A stretch of 64,000 nucleotides of DNA from Kaistia terrae (GCF_026344005.1 NZ_JAPKNH010000001.1:248001-312000); one strand, 5' to 3'. Shown: positions 21,357 to 31,383, numbered from the stretch's first letter. Numbers and translations: made by a program. The notes: generated from the sequence alone by a model not told the origin.

Positions 21357-21780
21357 GTTGGGAATCCGGCGGGTCGCCCGCATTGCCCGCCCCAACCTCG
21401 CCGTCGTATCTGCGAAGCCGGATCAGCGGCGGTTAGGACCTCATTCGGCTAGCAACGCGGCGCGGATGGATGGATCCCTGCTTTCGCAGGGATGACGACC
21501 GAGGTTGTTGAGCGTCTCTGCCATCCGTTCCAAGCCCACCGGTTTGCACCCTGCCCGAATTACCACCTTCGCCGGTATCACTCCGTTCGCCTGGGCCTCG
21601 CCCGTTGGACCCCGCCCGAATTCCCAACCTCGCCGTCATCCCTGCGAAAGCAGGGATCCATGCAGCCGGGGTCGTTGCCGCGCCTATCTCCCGATATTTC
21701 TGTTGAATGGATCCCGGGTCTTCGCCCGGGATGAGCGGAGTGGAGGCGCGTGGGAAAAACGGGGCTGAAAGGCCCGCGGC
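21357..21780. repeat. Intergenic cluster of inverted repeats
   Basis: This non-coding stretch holds a perfect 28-bp inverted repeat: 21470-21497 and its exact reverse complement at 21634-21661. Each arm is itself a hairpin around CCCTGC...GCAGGG. A related hairpin (ATGGATCCCGGG...CCCGGGATGAGCG) lies at 21707-21737, and the phrase CCAACCTCGCCGTC occurs at about 21391 and again at about 21624. The short ORFs read through here are chance products of the repeats. This looks like a REP-type or other small non-autonomous intergenic repeat. Confidence 0.8.
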
Positions 21781-22233
21781 CTAAAGCGGCAGCAGATCCG
21801 TGTTCTTGACCTCTTCCATCACCGCATAGGTGTGGGTCTCACGCACGCCGGGCAGCGACAGCAGGCTGTCGGAGAGGAAGGCGCGATAGGCGTTCATGTC
21901 GCTGACGCGGGCCTTGATCAGGTAGTCGAAGCCGCCGGCCACCATGTGGCACTCCATCACCTCGGATGCGCGGCGCACGGCGATGGCGAAATGCTCGAAC
22001 ACGTTGGGCGTCGTCCGGTCGAGCTTGACCTCGACGAAAACCAGCAGGCCAAGATCCAGCTTTTCCGCCGAAAGCCGGGCGTGATAGCCCTCGATATAGC
22101 CCTCGCGCGTCAGCCGCTTGACCCGGTCGGCGGTCGCGGTCGGTGACAGGTTCACCTTGGCCGCCAGTTCCAGCGTGGTGATGCGGCCATCGGCCTGCAG
22201 GGCCTTCAGGATGGCGCGGTCGGTGCGGTCCAT
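21781..22233 (-). CDS. Lrp/AsnC-family regulator, probable proline-catabolism regulator PutR
   Basis: This 150-residue protein has an N-terminal Lrp-type helix-turn-helix (TLELAAKVNLSPTATADRVKR) and a C-terminal RAM amino-acid-sensing domain (MVAGGFDYLIKARV). In alphaproteobacteria an Lrp-type PutR encoded beside putA activates proline degradation. Here putA is only one gene away, with an alpha/beta hydrolase gene between, so PutR is a reasonable but unproven role. It lies 40 bases downstream of the hydrolase gene on the same strand and is probably co-transcribed with it. Confidence 0.78.
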   Translation of the reverse strand: MDRTDRAILKALQADGRITTLELAAKVNLSPTATADRVKRLTREGYIEGYHARLSAEKLDLGLLVFVEVKLDRTTPNVFEHFAIAVRRASEVMECHMVAGGFDYLIKARVSDMNAYRAFLSDSLLSLPGVRETHTYAVMEEVKNTDLLPL

Positions 22234-22273
22234 GTCGGATCGGTCTTTCTTCGTATGCAGGAGAATGGCCGGC

Positions 22274-23083
22274 TCAGCGCAGGTCGAGCCCGGCCAGGAA
22301 GCGGATCAGTGTTTCGTTGAACAGACGCGGCCTCTGTAGTGGCGCGAAATGGCTGACGCCGTCGAGCCAGGTCAGCGTCGCGCCGGGAATGCTCTGGGCA
22401 AGATAGCGGGCATGGTCGGCACGGATGAACTCGTCCATCTCGCTCTGGACGATGGCCACCGGGACCGGGATGTCGCTAAGATCGTCGGCGGAGTAATCCG
22501 GCTGGGTCCGCTGCATCTGGGAAACCGCGTCGGAAAAGGCGCCGAAATCGTCGGGTGTTGGCGACAATGCCGCGTAGTCCTTCACATGCCGCGCGAAGCA
22601 GTGGTCGATGACCGGGCTCGCCTGGAAGGGCTTTGCTCCGCTCGGATCCATGTTGCAGGCAAAGAAGAAGACACCCGCGACACGCTCGGGACGCCGGCGA
22701 GCCAGAACGAGGCCGGTGCAGGCGCCGTCGCTCCAGCCGACGATGGCTGGCTTGGCCAGATGCAGGTGGTTCATCACCGCGAGGACATCGGCGGCCATCA
22801 GCTCGTAGGAATAGGGCTGCTTGTCACGCGTGCTGCGTCCATGCCCGCGGCTGTCGATGAGGATGGGACGATAGCCGGCTTCCAGCAGCGCCGGAACCTG
22901 ATAGCCCCAATTGCCGCTATTGCCGAGCCCGCCATGCAGCAGGATCACCGCCGGTCCGGCGCCGTAGCTCGCGCCCCAGATCCGCGCGCCGCTGTTTTCG
23001 ACCACAAAGGTCTCTCCGGCCGGGGGCAGGGGCAAGGCGCCCTGTGCATCGAACAGGCTGAGATCGTCGTCGCTGATGTCCAT
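22274..23083 (-). CDS. Alpha/beta hydrolase
   Basis: This 269-residue protein has the alpha/beta hydrolase fold: the oxyanion motif LLHGGLGNSGNWG, the nucleophile elbow GWSDGA with Ser as nucleophile, and a C-terminal histidine in DGVSHFAPLQ. The substrate cannot be told from the sequence; esterases, lactonases and C-C hydrolases share the pattern. It is divergent from putA and upstream of the Lrp-type gene. The Shine-Dalgarno before the chosen start is weak, so the start may differ slightly. Confidence 0.85.
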   Translation of the reverse strand: MDISDDDLSLFDAQGALPLPPAGETFVVENSGARIWGASYGAGPAVILLHGGLGNSGNWGYQVPALLEAGYRPILIDSRGHGRSTRDKQPYSYELMAADVLAVMNHLHLAKPAIVGWSDGACTGLVLARRRPERVAGVFFFACNMDPSGAKPFQASPVIDHCFARHVKDYAALSPTPDDFGAFSDAVSQMQRTQPDYSADDLSDIPVPVAIVQSEMDEFIRADHARYLAQSIPGATLTWLDGVSHFAPLQRPRLFNETLIRFLAGLDLR

Positions 23084-23162
23084 TCCGAGAACCGCCTGCT
23101 GTGCGCCATGACGCCCCCATCAAGCACGGTAGAGATATTCGCGGGTAATTGCCAATAGGCCG

Positions 23163-23186
23163 CGATAGTCCCGGATTGGGCTATCG
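23163..23186. promoter_or_regulatory. Inverted repeat in the hydrolase/putA divergent promoter region
   Basis: CGATAG (23163-23168) and CTATCG (23181-23186) form a dyad with a 12-base spacer, 66 bases before the putA start. Its placement fits a binding site for the nearby Lrp-type regulator, but there is no direct support. Confidence 0.25.
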
Positions 23187-23251
23187 TCAAACCCCAAAAC
23201 AACGGATCCATCGACGCTAGACTGCGAACATCGCAACCCGGAGTTTCCTCG

Positions 23252-26200
23252 ATGCCGCTCCCCGCCGCCCTTGAACCCTTTCGTGCTCCTTATGCCGGCG
23301 ACGACGCCGCGCTGATGCGCCAGGCAATCCGGGGCTCGATGCTCGACGCCACCGCCGAGGCGCGCACCGATCGGCGCGCGACAGCTTTCATCGAGGCGAT
23401 CCGCGGCCAGTCCGGCGCGGTCGGCGGCATCGAGGATTTCTTGCGCGAGTTTGGGCTTTCGACCCGCGAGGGGCTGGCGCTGATGGTGTTGGCCGAGGCG
23501 CTGCTGCGCGTGCCGGATGCCGCTACCCAGGACCGGCTGATCGAGGACAAGCTCGGCGGCGCCGATTGGAGCGAGCATAGCGGCAAGGCCGAGGGCTGGT
23601 TCGTTTCGGCTTCGACCTGGGCGCTTGGCCTCTCCGCTCGCATCGTGACGCCGACCGACAGCGCCGACGGCATCATCGCCGGCCTCGTCAAGCGCGTCGG
23701 CACGCCGACCGTGCGCACCGCGACGCGCCAGGCGATGCGATTCCTCGGCTATCACTTCGTCCTCGGCCAGACCATCCAGGATGGTCTGAAGCGCGCCAAG
23801 GCGCTGGAAAAGCAGGGTTTTCGCTATTCCTACGACATGCTGGGCGAGGGCGCCCGCACGGCCGAGGATGCGCAGCGCTATTTCGACAGCTACGCCATGG
23901 CGATCGACGCCATCGGCAAGGCCGCCGGCAAGAAGGCGTTGCCCGATCGTCCGGGCATCTCGGTCAAGCTTTCGGCGCTGCATCCACGCTACGAGGCGGT
24001 CAACCATGCCCGCGTCATGGCGGAGCTGGTGCCGCAGCTGGTGAAGCTGGCGGCGCAGGCCAAGAGCTACGACCTCAACTTCACCGTCGATGCGGAAGAG
24101 GCCGATCGGCTGGAACTGTCGCTCGACGTGATCGCGGCGGCGTTTGCCGATCCCTCGCTCGCCGGCTGGGACGGCTTTGGCCTCGCCATCCAGTCGTATC
24201 AGAAGCGGGCAGGCGCGGTGATCGACTGGATCGGCGAGCTGGCCTCGAGGCTCGACCGCAAGATGATGGTCCGCCTGGTCAAGGGCGCCTATTGGGACAC
24301 CGAGGTGAAGCGGGCGCAGGAGCGCGGGCTCGACGACTATCCGGTCTTCACCCGCAAGGCCGCGACCGACCAGAACTATCTCTTTTGCGCACGGAAGCTG
24401 CTCGACCTACGCCCCCGCATCTTCCCGCAATTCGCCACCCATAACGCACTGACGGTTGCCACCATCCTCGAAATGGCAGGCGAGGCGACGGGCTTCGAGT
24501 TGCAGCGGCTGCACGGCATGGGCGAGGCGCTGCACAAGGCGGTGCATGAAAGCGTGCCGACCGTCTCGACCCGCATCTATGCGCCGGTCGGCGGCCATCG
24601 CGATTTGCTCGCCTATCTGGTCCGCCGGCTGCTCGAAAATGGCGCAAACTCTTCGTTTGTCGCCGTAGTCGGCGACCGTTCGGTGCCGATCGCCAGCCTG
24701 CTGGTCCGGCCTGATACGACGCTCGAAGGTGGTGCCCGGGCTCGCCACCAGCATCTGCCGCTGCCCGCTGATCTCTATGGCGCCTCGCGCAAGAATTCGG
24801 CCGGCCTCGAATTTGGTTCCGAGACGGTGCTGGACGCGCTGGTCGATGGCATGAAGGCGCATGACGGCACGGCCTTGGTTGCCAAGCCGATCGTTGCGAT
24901 TTCAATCGAAGACATCAAGCCGACACCCGTCTTGAGCCCGATCGATGGCCGGACGGTTGTCGGTTCGGTCGCCAATTTGCCTGTCGAGGCGGTCGATGCC
25001 GTCATGCGCGCGGGGCAAGCGGCATTTCGGGACTGGTCTGCCAAACCCGCTGAGGATCGCGCCGTCATCCTGGAGAAAATGGCGGATTTGCTGGAGGAAA
25101 ACCGCGATCGGCTGATGAGCCTGCTGGCTCGCGAAGCCGGTAAGACGATGCCGGACGGCCTTTCCGAAGTGCGCGAAGCGGTGGATTTCTGCCGTTACTA
25201 CGCTGCCGAGGCGCGCCGCCACTTCGCCGACCCGATCCGGATGCCCGGCCCAACCGGCGAGCGCAACGAACTCACCTATCGCGGTCGGGGTGTCTTCGTC
25301 GCCATTTCGCCGTGGAATTTTCCGCTCGCCATCTTCCTTGGCCAGGTGACGGCGGCGCTCGCTGCCGGCAACGCGGTCGTCGCCAAGCCGGCCGAGCAAA
25401 CGCCGATCATCGCCTTCGAAGCGATCCGGCTGCTGCATGAGGCCGGCGTGCCGGTCGGGGCCTGCCAATTGGCGACCGGCGACGGCCGCGTCGGTGCTCA
25501 GCTTGTAAACCATCCGTTAACCCTGGGCGTCGCCTTCACCGGTTCGACGGAGACGGCCTGGTCGATCAACCGCGCGCTTGCCGCGAAGAAGGGACCGATT
25601 GTCCCGCTGATCGCCGAGACGGGTGGTCTGAATGCCATGATCGTCGATGCGACGGCGCTGCCGGAACAGGTGACGGACGATGTCATCGCCTCGGCCTTCC
25701 GCTCGGCTGGTCAGCGCTGCTCGGCGCTGCGCATTCTCTATCTGCAGGAGGATGTCGCAGACCGGATGCTGGAGATGATCGAGGGCGCTGCCGCCGAACT
25801 CACCCTCGGCGATCCACGCAAGGCCTCCACCGACCTCGGCCCGGTGATCGACGCCGAGGCGAAGGACAATCTCGATCGCCATATCGCGCTGATGCGCAAA
25901 GGCGAGACGGTGCGTTTCGAGGGCAGGGTGCCGAAGGCCGGGACCTATGTCGGTCCGACCATCGTCGAACTCAAGGAGGCGAGAACGCTCGACCGCGAGG
26001 TGTTCGGGCCGATCCTGCATGTCGTGCGCTGGAAGGCTAGGGATCTGGACAAGGTGATCGAGCAGATTGCCTCGACCGGCTACGGGCTGACGCTCGGCAT
26101 CCATAGCCGCATCGACGACACGGTCGACGCCGTGGTGGCCAAGCTCGCTGTCGGCAATGTCTATGTGAACCGCAACGTCATCGGCGCTGTCGTCGGGACG

Positions 26201-26350
26201 CAGCCCTTCGGCGGCTCCGGCCTTTCCGGCACCGGCCCGAAGGCCGGAGGTCCGAACCACCTGCTCCGCTTCGCCGAGGAACAGGTGCTTTCGGTCAATA
26301 CAGCCGCAGCGGGTGGCAATGCATCCCTGATGGCTATGGGCGACGGCTAG
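23252..26350 (+). CDS. putA: Bifunctional proline dehydrogenase/P5C dehydrogenase PutA
   Basis: This 1032-residue enzyme oxidises proline to glutamate in two steps. The FAD-dependent proline dehydrogenase barrel occupies about residues 130-480 (RYSYDMLGEGARTAEDA; MVRLVKGAYWDTEVK), and the aldehyde dehydrogenase half about 550-1020 with Glu789 (ETGGLNAM) and catalytic Cys823 (SAGQRCSALR). It lacks the ribbon-helix-helix DNA-binding domain of the roughly 1300-residue E. coli PutA, so it is the short form and regulation must come from another protein such as the nearby Lrp-type regulator. GGAG precedes the ATG. Confidence 0.96.
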   Translation: MPLPAALEPFRAPYAGDDAALMRQAIRGSMLDATAEARTDRRATAFIEAIRGQSGAVGGIEDFLREFGLSTREGLALMVLAEALLRVPDAATQDRLIEDKLGGADWSEHSGKAEGWFVSASTWALGLSARIVTPTDSADGIIAGLVKRVGTPTVRTATRQAMRFLGYHFVLGQTIQDGLKRAKALEKQGFRYSYDMLGEGARTAEDAQRYFDSYAMAIDAIGKAAGKKALPDRPGISVKLSALHPRYEAVNHARVMAELVPQLVKLAAQAKSYDLNFTVDAEEADRLELSLDVIAAAFADPSLAGWDGFGLAIQSYQKRAGAVIDWIGELASRLDRKMMVRLVKGAYWDTEVKRAQERGLDDYPVFTRKAATDQNYLFCARKLLDLRPRIFPQFATHNALTVATILEMAGEATGFELQRLHGMGEALHKAVHESVPTVSTRIYAPVGGHRDLLAYLVRRLLENGANSSFVAVVGDRSVPIASLLVRPDTTLEGGARARHQHLPLPADLYGASRKNSAGLEFGSETVLDALVDGMKAHDGTALVAKPIVAISIEDIKPTPVLSPIDGRTVVGSVANLPVEAVDAVMRAGQAAFRDWSAKPAEDRAVILEKMADLLEENRDRLMSLLAREAGKTMPDGLSEVREAVDFCRYYAAEARRHFADPIRMPGPTGERNELTYRGRGVFVAISPWNFPLAIFLGQVTAALAAGNAVVAKPAEQTPIIAFEAIRLLHEAGVPVGACQLATGDGRVGAQLVNHPLTLGVAFTGSTETAWSINRALAAKKGPIVPLIAETGGLNAMIVDATALPEQVTDDVIASAFRSAGQRCSALRILYLQEDVADRMLEMIEGAAAELTLGDPRKASTDLGPVIDAEAKDNLDRHIALMRKGETVRFEGRVPKAGTYVGPTIVELKEARTLDREVFGPILHVVRWKARDLDKVIEQIASTGYGLTLGIHSRIDDTVDAVVAKLAVGNVYVNRNVIGAVVGTQPFGGSGLSGTGPKAGGPNHLLRFAEEQVLSVNTAAAGGNASLMAMGDG

Positions 26351-26499
26351 GCCGCGACAATTCGCATTTCCTGTAGGAACTGAACGCCTAGCCGCGAGAT
26401 TAATACGGAATTCTGAATATCAACCCTTGTCATCAAGGGGCATGGTTGCAATCCTGACGCGAGTGACATTTTTTGTCTGCGCGCTTTGGGAGGAGCATC

Positions 26500-28590
26500 A
26501 TGATGAGAATGGAGAAGAGGGCCGCCGTTCGGGCTCGCCTGTTGTCGACGACACTGCTTTTGCTTGGCTGTTCGTTTCCGTTCGCCGCGGCCCAGGCCTT
26601 TCAGGGTGGGACGGGTAATGACGGCGCTTCGGGCAACTCGAGCAGCATCGCCATTTCCGGGGCCGGCGACGCTGCGGTCACCAACAACACGAATTATTCG
26701 ATCGCCATAGGCGGCGGCGCCACGATAGCCCCCGGTGCGAACTACTCGAATGCCATCGGATTCGGCAACACGATCGGAGCTGACTCTTCGGCGTCTACGG
26801 TCGTCGGCATCCAGTCGTCGATCGGGACGAACTCGAATAGCGCGAATGTCTTCGGTCGTTCGTCCACGATCGGTAACGACTCCAACGACTCGACGGTCGT
26901 CGGCACCGGATCCAGCATCGGCGACAGCTCGGTCGGTGCGCTGGCGTCGGGACGCAATGCGGCTGTCGGCGACAACTCCACGGCCGCGACGGCCGTGGGT
27001 AATGGCGCGACGGTCGGCGATCTCTCCAACAGTGCCTCCGCGATTGGCGCTGGGGCCACGGTAGGCGACGGTTCGTCGGCCTCGAGCGCCATCGGCGTGG
27101 GCGCCACGGTTGGCGACGGCTCGCAATCCGCCAATGCGATTGGCCGCAGCGCCAGTGTCGGTGACAACGCGACGGATTCGACCGCGATCGGCACACTCGC
27201 CAGTGTTGGCGATGGATCGGTGCGCGCCCTGGCATCCGGCCACAACGCCTCGGTCGGAGAGGGCTCTAGCGATGCCTCGGCCGTCGGAGCCAGCGCATCG
27301 GTCGGAGACAATTCCGGCTTGGCCCAGGCTGTGGGTGCCGGCGCGACTGTTGGCGATGGTTCCGGCGCGGCGAGCGCCATCGGCGTGGGCGCCACGGTTG
27401 GCGATGGCTCGCAATCCGCCAATGCGATTGGCCGTAGCGCCAGTGTTGGTGACAACGCGACGGATTCGACCGCAATCGGCACACTCGCCAGTGTTGGCGA
27501 TGGATCGGTGCGCGCACTGGCTTCCGGCCACAACGCCTCGGTCGGCGAAGGTTCAAGTGATGCCTCTGCTGTCGGCGCAAGCGCATCGGTCGGAGATGGT
27601 TCCGGTTCGGCCCAGGCCATCGGTGCCGCCGCGACTGTTGGCGATGATTCCAGTGCGTCGAGCGCTGTCGGCGTCGGCGCCTCCGTTGGCGATCGGTCCG
27701 AGAGCGCCAACGCCATCGGCCGCAGCGCCAGCGTTGGCGACGATGCCGGCGATTCCACCGCGATCGGCACGCTGGCGAGCGTCGGCGACGGATCGGAACG
27801 TGCGCTGGCTTCCGGATACGATGCCTCGGTCGGCGAGGGTTCGAACGATGCCTCGGCTGTCGGATCCTCGGCCTCGGTCGGCGACAACTCGTCCTATTCG
27901 AGCGCGTTTGGCGCCTCGGCAAGCGTCGCCAGCGGCGCGCAATATTCGAACGCCTTTGGCTTCGAAGCGAGCGTCGCAACGGGCGCCAGCTATTCCAACG
28001 CCTTCGGTTATCAGGCAACGGTCGGCGTCGGCGCGACCAATGCCGTGGCTTATGGCTCCGGTGCGACCGTTGGCGATGGCGCCAGCGGCGCGGTAGCGAT
28101 GGGCTATGGGTCCAACGTTGCGACCGCCGGTTCCGTCGCGGTTGGCGCCGGCGCCACGGTGACGGGCCAGAATTCGGTGGCCATCGGTCAGGGCTCTGTC
28201 GCCAGCCAGAACAACACCGTTTCGGTGGGCGATGTCGGCAGCGAGCGCCGCATCACCAATGTCGCGGCCGGCGTCGCACCGACCGACGCGGTCAATGTGA
28301 ACCAGTTGAACCAGGCCTATGGCGATCTGTCGAACCAGATCGGCTCGGTCCAGAACGAGGCCCGGCGCGGTATTGCCGCCGCCGTCGCGCTCAGCAGTCC
28401 GCTGATGCCTTCGGCACCGGGCAAGACGACGGTGAATGGTAGTGTCGGCATGTTCAAGAGCGAGGTCGGCTTTGGCGTGAGCCTGGCTCATCGCCTCGAT
28501 TTTTCGACGCCGGTCATGCTTCATGCCGGCTACAGCAATGGCGGCGGCGATGCCCATGTTGCCCGGGTCGGCGTGGCCTTCGAGTTCTAG
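26500..28590 (+). CDS. YadA-type trimeric autotransporter adhesin
   Basis: This 696-residue surface protein has a long signal peptide (about residues 1-33), then a head of 29 consecutive 16-residue repeats of the pattern A-(I/V)-G-x4-(S/T)-V-G-D-x-S, three canonical 14-residue YadA-head repeats, a neck (VNVNQLNQ) with a short stalk, and a C-terminal membrane anchor of the YadA type ([11 protein letters not shown]; ending [10 protein letters not shown]). Such proteins form trimers that export their own passenger and mediate adhesion or autoagglutination. Four super-repeats of 96 residues lie at 26800-27951. The ATG at 26500 follows GGGAGGAG. The stalk is very short, so the head would sit close to the membrane. 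Confidence 0.93.
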   Translation: MMRMEKRAAVRARLLSTTLLLLGCSFPFAAAQAFQGGTGNDGASGNSSSIAISGAGDAAVTNNTNYSIAIGGGATIAPGANYSNAIGFGNTIGADSSASTVVGIQSSIGTNSNSANVFGRSSTIGNDSNDSTVVGTGSSIGDSSVGALASGRNAAVGDNSTAATAVGNGATVGDLSNSASAIGAGATVGDGSSASSAIGVGATVGDGSQSANAIGRSASVGDNATDSTAIGTLASVGDGSVRALASGHNASVGEGSSDASAVGASASVGDNSGLAQAVGAGATVGDGSGAASAIGVGATVGDGSQSANAIGRSASVGDNATDSTAIGTLASVGDGSVRALASGHNASVGEGSSDASAVGASASVGDGSGSAQAIGAAATVGDDSSASSAVGVGASVGDRSESANAIGRSASVGDDAGDSTAIGTLASVGDGSERALASGYDASVGEGSNDASAVGSSASVGDNSSYSSAFGASASVASGAQYSNAFGFEASVATGASYSNAFGYQATVGVGATNAVAYGSGATVGDGASGAVAMGYGSNVATAGSVAVGAGATVTGQNSVAIGQGSVASQNNTVSVGDVGSERRITNVAAGVAPTDAVNVNQLNQAYGDLSNQIGSVQNEARRGIAAAVALSSPLMPSAPGKTTVNGSVGMFKSEVGFGVSLAHRLDFSTPVMLHAGYSNGGGDAHVARVGVAFEF
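26800..27951 (+). repeat. Four tandem 288-bp repeats in the adhesin head
   Basis: Units begin at 26800, 27088, 27376 and 27664, exactly 288 bases (six 16-residue repeats) apart. Units 2 and 3 encode 74 identical residues in succession, and the base differences seen there are synonymous; unit 4 is moderately and unit 1 strongly diverged. This points to recent tandem duplication or gene conversion in the middle units. Confidence 0.93.
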
Positions 28591-28699
28591 GTCGCGTTCG
28601 AAGGAAACGTGTTTGAAAGTTCCGATCCGTTAACAAGTCAGGGGGCGGCGTTTCCATGAGACGTTGGAGCCCCCTGGCGCCGTCAGGGCGGAGCCACAT

Positions 28700-28763
28700 G
28701 GCGATCCGTCGTCGCGATCCGTCTTGGCGATCCGTCTTCAAGGTTGGCGATCCGTCTTCAAGG
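28700..28763 (+). repeat. Short tandem repeat upstream of the small secreted protein gene
   Basis: GCGATCCGTC occurs four times between 28701 and 28755; the last two copies belong to a 20-base unit (GGCGATCCGTCTTCAAGG plus two bases) in direct succession. It lies just before the start of the next gene and could affect its expression. No function is evident. Confidence 0.75.
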
Positions 28764-28774
28764 AATGAACGGGA

Positions 28775-29203
28775 ATGAGAATCTGTAACCGGCCTGGCCG
28801 CGCATGGCTCGGCTTGCTGGCCTTGCTGCTGTCGGCCGGGACTGCCGCCGCGCAGCAGGCCCAGCAGCCACCCGTCCAGCAGCCGGCGCAGACACCGCGC
28901 TGGGACGGCCTGCCGCTCATGAAGCTTGAGGCCTTTTATCGAGGCCCGCTGATGGACACGGTGATCCAGCGCTGGCGCGATCCGGTCGATGGCTCGATCT
29001 GCTATATTTACATGCCGATCTCGGCCGAGCATTCGCAGACGCCGAATTCGCCCTATGTTCAGTACGGGGCGAACCAGATCGGATCGATCAGTTGTTTTGC
29101 GCAACCAATGGCTGCGCCGGCCGTTGCACCCGCGCCGGCCCAAAGCCGGAACTCCAAGCCCAAGGCTCCTGCACCGAAGCCGCGGGAGGCGCCGGCGCCA
29201 TAG
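28775..29203 (+). CDS. Small secreted hypothetical protein
   Basis: This 142-residue protein has a clear Sec signal peptide (residues 1-26, ending TAAA before QQAQQ), a glutamine/proline-rich segment, a conserved-looking core of about 70 residues with two cysteines (ICYIYMP and ISCFAQP) that could form a disulfide, and an Ala/Pro/Lys-rich tail. I do not recognise a family. It lies between the trimeric adhesin and kup, both on the same strand. The two periplasmic-type cysteines and the signal peptide support it as a real exported protein. Confidence 0.75.
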   Translation: MRICNRPGRAWLGLLALLLSAGTAAAQQAQQPPVQQPAQTPRWDGLPLMKLEAFYRGPLMDTVIQRWRDPVDGSICYIYMPISAEHSQTPNSPYVQYGANQIGSISCFAQPMAAPAVAPAPAQSRNSKPKAPAPKPREAPAP

Positions 29204-29292
29204 GAACATTGTGCGGTGCGTTGTGCGCCGCACGCCATCTGCTATAAGCACGCGCGGCCGCCGGTAGGTGCGGTGAATGAGATGACCAGTTC

Positions 29293-31263
29293 ATGGCTCT
29301 GAATGCGCAGGGGTCCAACACCGGGACCCCGTCTCCGGCTCTGGTGAATGATGCACCGGCCGGGGCTGTCTCCGACGACAACAATGTCGGCGGCACACCT
29401 GTCGCCCATACTGGCTTTTTCACTTTGGCGCTCGGCTCCGTCGGAGTCGTCTATGGCGATATCGGCACCAGCGTCATCTATGCGCTGCGGGAAGCCCTCC
29501 ATGCCGCCAGCCGTGCTCATGGCGAACTGATCCGCGAAGATGTCATCAGCGTGATTTCGCTGATCATCTGGACGCTGACGATCATCGTCACGCTCAAATA
29601 TGTCGTCATTTTGCTGCGCGCCGACAATAACGGCGAGGGCGGCACGCTGTCGTTGATGGCGCTCGCCTCCCGCACCATGGGCAAATCCGCGCCCATCGTC
29701 TTCGTGCTCGGCGTGGCCGGCGCCGCGCTGTTTTATGGCGATGCGGTCATCACGCCGGCGATTTCGGTGCTCTCCGCCGTGGAGGGCCTGACGCTGGTGA
29801 CGCCGGCCTTCGATGGCTACGTCATTCCGATTACCATCGCCATCATCACCGCCCTGTTCATGGTGCAGCGCTACGGCACGGCCAAGGTCGCCAGCTGGTT
29901 CGGCCCGATCACGGCGGTATGGTTCATCGTGATGACGATCGGTGGCTTCCTGCATATCGCTGATGATCCCGGCATTTTCGCCGCGCTGAACCCCTATCAC
30001 GCCGTCCGCTATGTCACGACGCATGGCCATACCAGCCTCTTCGTCATCGGCGCGGCCTTCCTGTCGGTGACCGGCGCCGAGGCGCTCTATGCCGATCTCG
30101 GCCATTTCGGCCGCAAGCCGATCCAGGCCGCCTGGCTCGCCTTCGTCTTCCCGGCGCTGGCCGCCAACTATCTCGGCCAGGGCGCGCTCGTCCTCGCCAA
30201 TCCGGCCGCCGTCAGCAATCCGTTCTACCTGCTGTTTCCCGAGTGGGCGTTGTTGCCGGTCGTGCTGCTGGCGACGATGGCGACCGTCATCGCCTCGCAG
30301 GCCGTCATCACCGGCGCTTTCTCGATGACCCGCCAGGCGATCCAGCTGAAGCTGCTGCCGCGGATGGAAATCGAGCATACGTCCGAAACGCATGTCGGCC
30401 AGATCTACATGCCGCAGGTCAACACGCTGCTGATGGTGGCCGTGTTGATCCTGGTGATCACGTTCGGCTCGTCCAGCAAGCTTGCGACCGCCTATGGCAT
30501 CTCGGTCACGGCCGAAATGGTCATCACCGCCTGCCTCGCCTTCATCGTCATCTGGCGCTTCTGGCGCTGGCCTATGTGGGTGGCGGCGCTGGTGATGGCG
30601 CCGTTCCTGATCATCGATCTGGTCTTCTTCGGTGCCAATCTGATCAAGGTCACCGAGGGTGGCTGGCTGCCGCTGGCCTTCGCCTTCATGATCATGTTCA
30701 TCATGCGCACCTGGGTGCGCGGCACCAAGATCCTGTTCGACAAGAGCCGTCGCGGCGACGTGCCGTTGAACGATCTGGTCAAGAACCTTGAAAAGAGCAG
30801 CGTGGTCCGGGTTCCGGGCACCGCGGTGTTCCTGACCAGCGATCCCGAGACTGCGCCGTCCTCGCTGCTGCACAGCCTGAAGCACTACCGTGTGCTACAT
30901 CAGAGGAACGTGCTGCTGACGGTGGTTACCAGCAATACGCCGCGTATCGACGATGCCGACCGCGTGCGGGTCGAGGAAATCAACGACAGCTTCACGCGGG
31001 TGTTCATGAGCTTCGGCTACATGGAGACGCCGAACGTGCCGAAGGCGCTCAGCCTTTGCCGCAAGCAGGGCTGGAAATACGACATCATGTCGACGTCGTT
31101 CTTCCTATCGCGCCGTTCGATCAAGCCGGCAAGCCGCCATCTGTTCGCGCGCATCCAGGACAAGCTGTTCATCAAGCTGGCGATCAATGCCAGCGACGCG
31201 ACGGAGTATTTCCATATTCCGACCGGCCGCGTCGTCGAGATCGGCACGCAGATGACGATCTGA
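29293..31263 (+). CDS. kup: Kup/TrkD-family low-affinity potassium transporter
   Basis: This 656-residue inner-membrane protein has a hydrophilic N-terminus of about 40 residues, twelve predicted hydrophobic helices and a soluble C-terminal domain. The K+ uptake permease signatures are present: [21 protein letters not shown] in the first helix region and [21 protein letters not shown]. It imports potassium with protons. The N-terminal extension is a little longer than in E. coli Kup (622 residues). A double hairpin with a terminator follows. Confidence 0.96.
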   Translation: MALNAQGSNTGTPSPALVNDAPAGAVSDDNNVGGTPVAHTGFFTLALGSVGVVYGDIGTSVIYALREALHAASRAHGELIREDVISVISLIIWTLTIIVTLKYVVILLRADNNGEGGTLSLMALASRTMGKSAPIVFVLGVAGAALFYGDAVITPAISVLSAVEGLTLVTPAFDGYVIPITIAIITALFMVQRYGTAKVASWFGPITAVWFIVMTIGGFLHIADDPGIFAALNPYHAVRYVTTHGHTSLFVIGAAFLSVTGAEALYADLGHFGRKPIQAAWLAFVFPALAANYLGQGALVLANPAAVSNPFYLLFPEWALLPVVLLATMATVIASQAVITGAFSMTRQAIQLKLLPRMEIEHTSETHVGQIYMPQVNTLLMVAVLILVITFGSSSKLATAYGISVTAEMVITACLAFIVIWRFWRWPMWVAALVMAPFLIIDLVFFGANLIKVTEGGWLPLAFAFMIMFIMRTWVRGTKILFDKSRRGDVPLNDLVKNLEKSSVVRVPGTAVFLTSDPETAPSSLLHSLKHYRVLHQRNVLLTVVTSNTPRIDDADRVRVEEINDSFTRVFMSFGYMETPNVPKALSLCRKQGWKYDIMSTSFFLSRRSIKPASRHLFARIQDKLFIKLAINASDATEYFHIPTGRVVEIGTQMTI

Positions 31264-31270
31264 TCCGGCA

Positions 31271-31342
31271 GGGACGTCATGCCGACGTCCCGCTTGTCCA
31301 ACGATCGAAAAGGCCGCCGCGAGCAATCGCGGCGGCCTTTTT
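31271..31342 (+). terminator. Two hairpins ending the kup transcript
   Basis: GGGACGTC/GACGTCCC (31271-31291) forms a first hairpin. The second has a 14-bp perfect stem, 31309-31322 with 31327-31340 (AAGGCCGCCGCGA arm, loop GCAA), and ends in a T run, the form of a rho-independent terminator. Confidence 0.85.
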
Positions 31343-31360
31343 CTGTTGCGTCGCGCTTTT

Positions 31361-31383
31361 CACCTCTTCCTCAGGGAGAGGTG
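31361..31383. repeat. Isolated RIME-like hairpin
   Basis: CACCTCTTCCTCAGGGAGAGGTG is an imperfect palindrome almost identical to the terminal stem of the larger repeats at 50668-50791 and 63725-63847. Only this stem remains here. Confidence 0.6.

Noticed and set aside
21492-21768. Short overlapping ORFs in the repeat cluster
   Set aside because: They are read through inverted repeats, have no ribosome sites and resemble no protein.
26742-27887. Long antisense ORF of 381 codons inside the adhesin gene
   Set aside because: It is a proline/alanine/serine-rich mirror of the periodic head sequence, with no start signals; periodic GC-rich repeats stay free of stops in several frames.
26800-27951. 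CRISPR-like array
   Set aside because: The repeats are 288 bp, contiguous, without spacers, and keep an open reading frame that encodes the YadA-type head.
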